The position numbers and the translations under genes were made by a program. From the NCBI RefSeq assembly GCF_007677725.1, contig NZ_VEDF01000011.1, forward strand, positions 62,001 through 126,000: 64,000 nt of DNA. The letters run 5' to 3'. Source of the DNA: Pseudomonas sp. URMO17WK12:I11 (GTDB lineage: Bacteria > Pseudomonadota > Gammaproteobacteria > Pseudomonadales > Pseudomonadaceae). This document shows, one piece after another, positions 63,846 to 64,000 of this stretch (positions within the stretch are counted from its first letter, which is position 1; every line of letters begins with the position of its first letter). The notes beneath the pieces were generated by a model. The model made no database searches. It was not told the DNA's origin and saw only the letters and a program-made list of their open reading frames with translations.

Positions 63846-64000
63846 TTACTGCTGGGCAGGCGCGTCTGCAGGCGCTTGCGCCTCTGGTGCTGCAGCCTCA
63901 GGCGCTTCACCGCCCTGCAGCTGCGCAGGATCTTTGATGGCGATCAGCTCAAGGTCGAACACCAGAACCGAGTTGGCCGGGATCAGCGGGCTCGGGCTCT
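63846..64000 (-). CDS. FKBP-type peptidyl-prolyl isomerase, 3' part only
   Basis: Partial: only the C-terminal 50 residues are in the window. They include SPLIPANSVLVFDLELIAIKDP, the last strand of the FKBP fold (PxxxxLxFxVELxxI), followed by an Ala/Pro/Glu/Gln-rich tail (LQGGEAPEAAAPEAQAPADAPAQQ). FKBP proteins speed proline isomerisation; the Mip/FklB type is usual in this genus. Signal peptide and catalytic residues lie outside the window. Confidence 0.82.
   Translation of the reverse strand, partial: SPSPLIPANSVLVFDLELIAIKDPAQLQGGEAPEAAAPEAQAPADAPAQQ

Overview
The window is about 63% GC and reads as ordinary core chromosome of a Pseudomonas, most probably of the P. putida group. Reasons: the gyrA-serC-pheA-(tyrA/aroA fusion)-cmk-rpsA-ihfB block; the UndA, MupP, MnmC, NAGGN-trio and RsmI genes; and a gene order that, as I remember it, follows P. 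putida KT2440 in reverse. The species call rests on recalled synteny and was not searched. No rRNA, tRNA, CRISPR array, complete insertion sequence or prophage was seen.

Region 1 (1-12574, minus strand): partial lapA, ihfB, rpsA, cmk, the tyrA-aroA fusion, pheA, serC, gyrA and mtnA. This is aromatic and serine biosynthesis embedded in replication and translation genes. The hisC2 gene that P. aeruginosa carries between pheA and tyrA is absent here. The ihfB-rpsA gap is unusually long (764 bp) and holds a 198-bp transposon-end remnant and a near-perfect 224-bp inverted repeat.

Region 2 (12575-34764): ubiG, mupP and yciK; then undA, whose six metal ligands can all be placed, behind a GGDEF/EAL gene; an ABC exporter, DsbA-like protein, trhO, bolA and a DUF2059 protein; fumC, an EamA transporter, a two-domain PPK2 and mnmC. 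The three-gene locus for the osmolyte N-acetylglutaminylglutamine amide follows, with yheU and rsmI.

Region 3 (34765-48814): an SDR, a DUF3309 peptide, yjcH-actP (acetate uptake), an orphan betaine/choline-binding protein, a membrane GH17 glycosidase, a serine hydrolase translationally coupled to an MlaA homologue that lacks a lipobox, a lipid A acyltransferase, minCDE, rluA and apeB.

Region 4 (48790-50182): a two-gene, lower-GC cassette (a secreted 144-aa protein and a 267-aa protein of unknown function) overlapping the end of apeB. It is the most obviously accessory piece.

Region 5 (50286-64000): an MscS channel; a GntR/UTRA regulator divergent from an ABC importer whose operon also encodes a cytoplasmic alkaline-phosphatase-superfamily enzyme and a HAD phosphatase, a probable uptake-and-hydrolysis pathway for an unidentified organophosphorus compound; a quinone oxidoreductase; Prc; a small XRE regulator/partner module with a nested palindromic operator; a YkvA protein with an inverted pair of perfect DnaA boxes in its leader; and a partial FKBP prolyl isomerase.

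Five intergenic inverted repeats built on a seven-base period (A-E) and four REP-like elements are scattered through the window.
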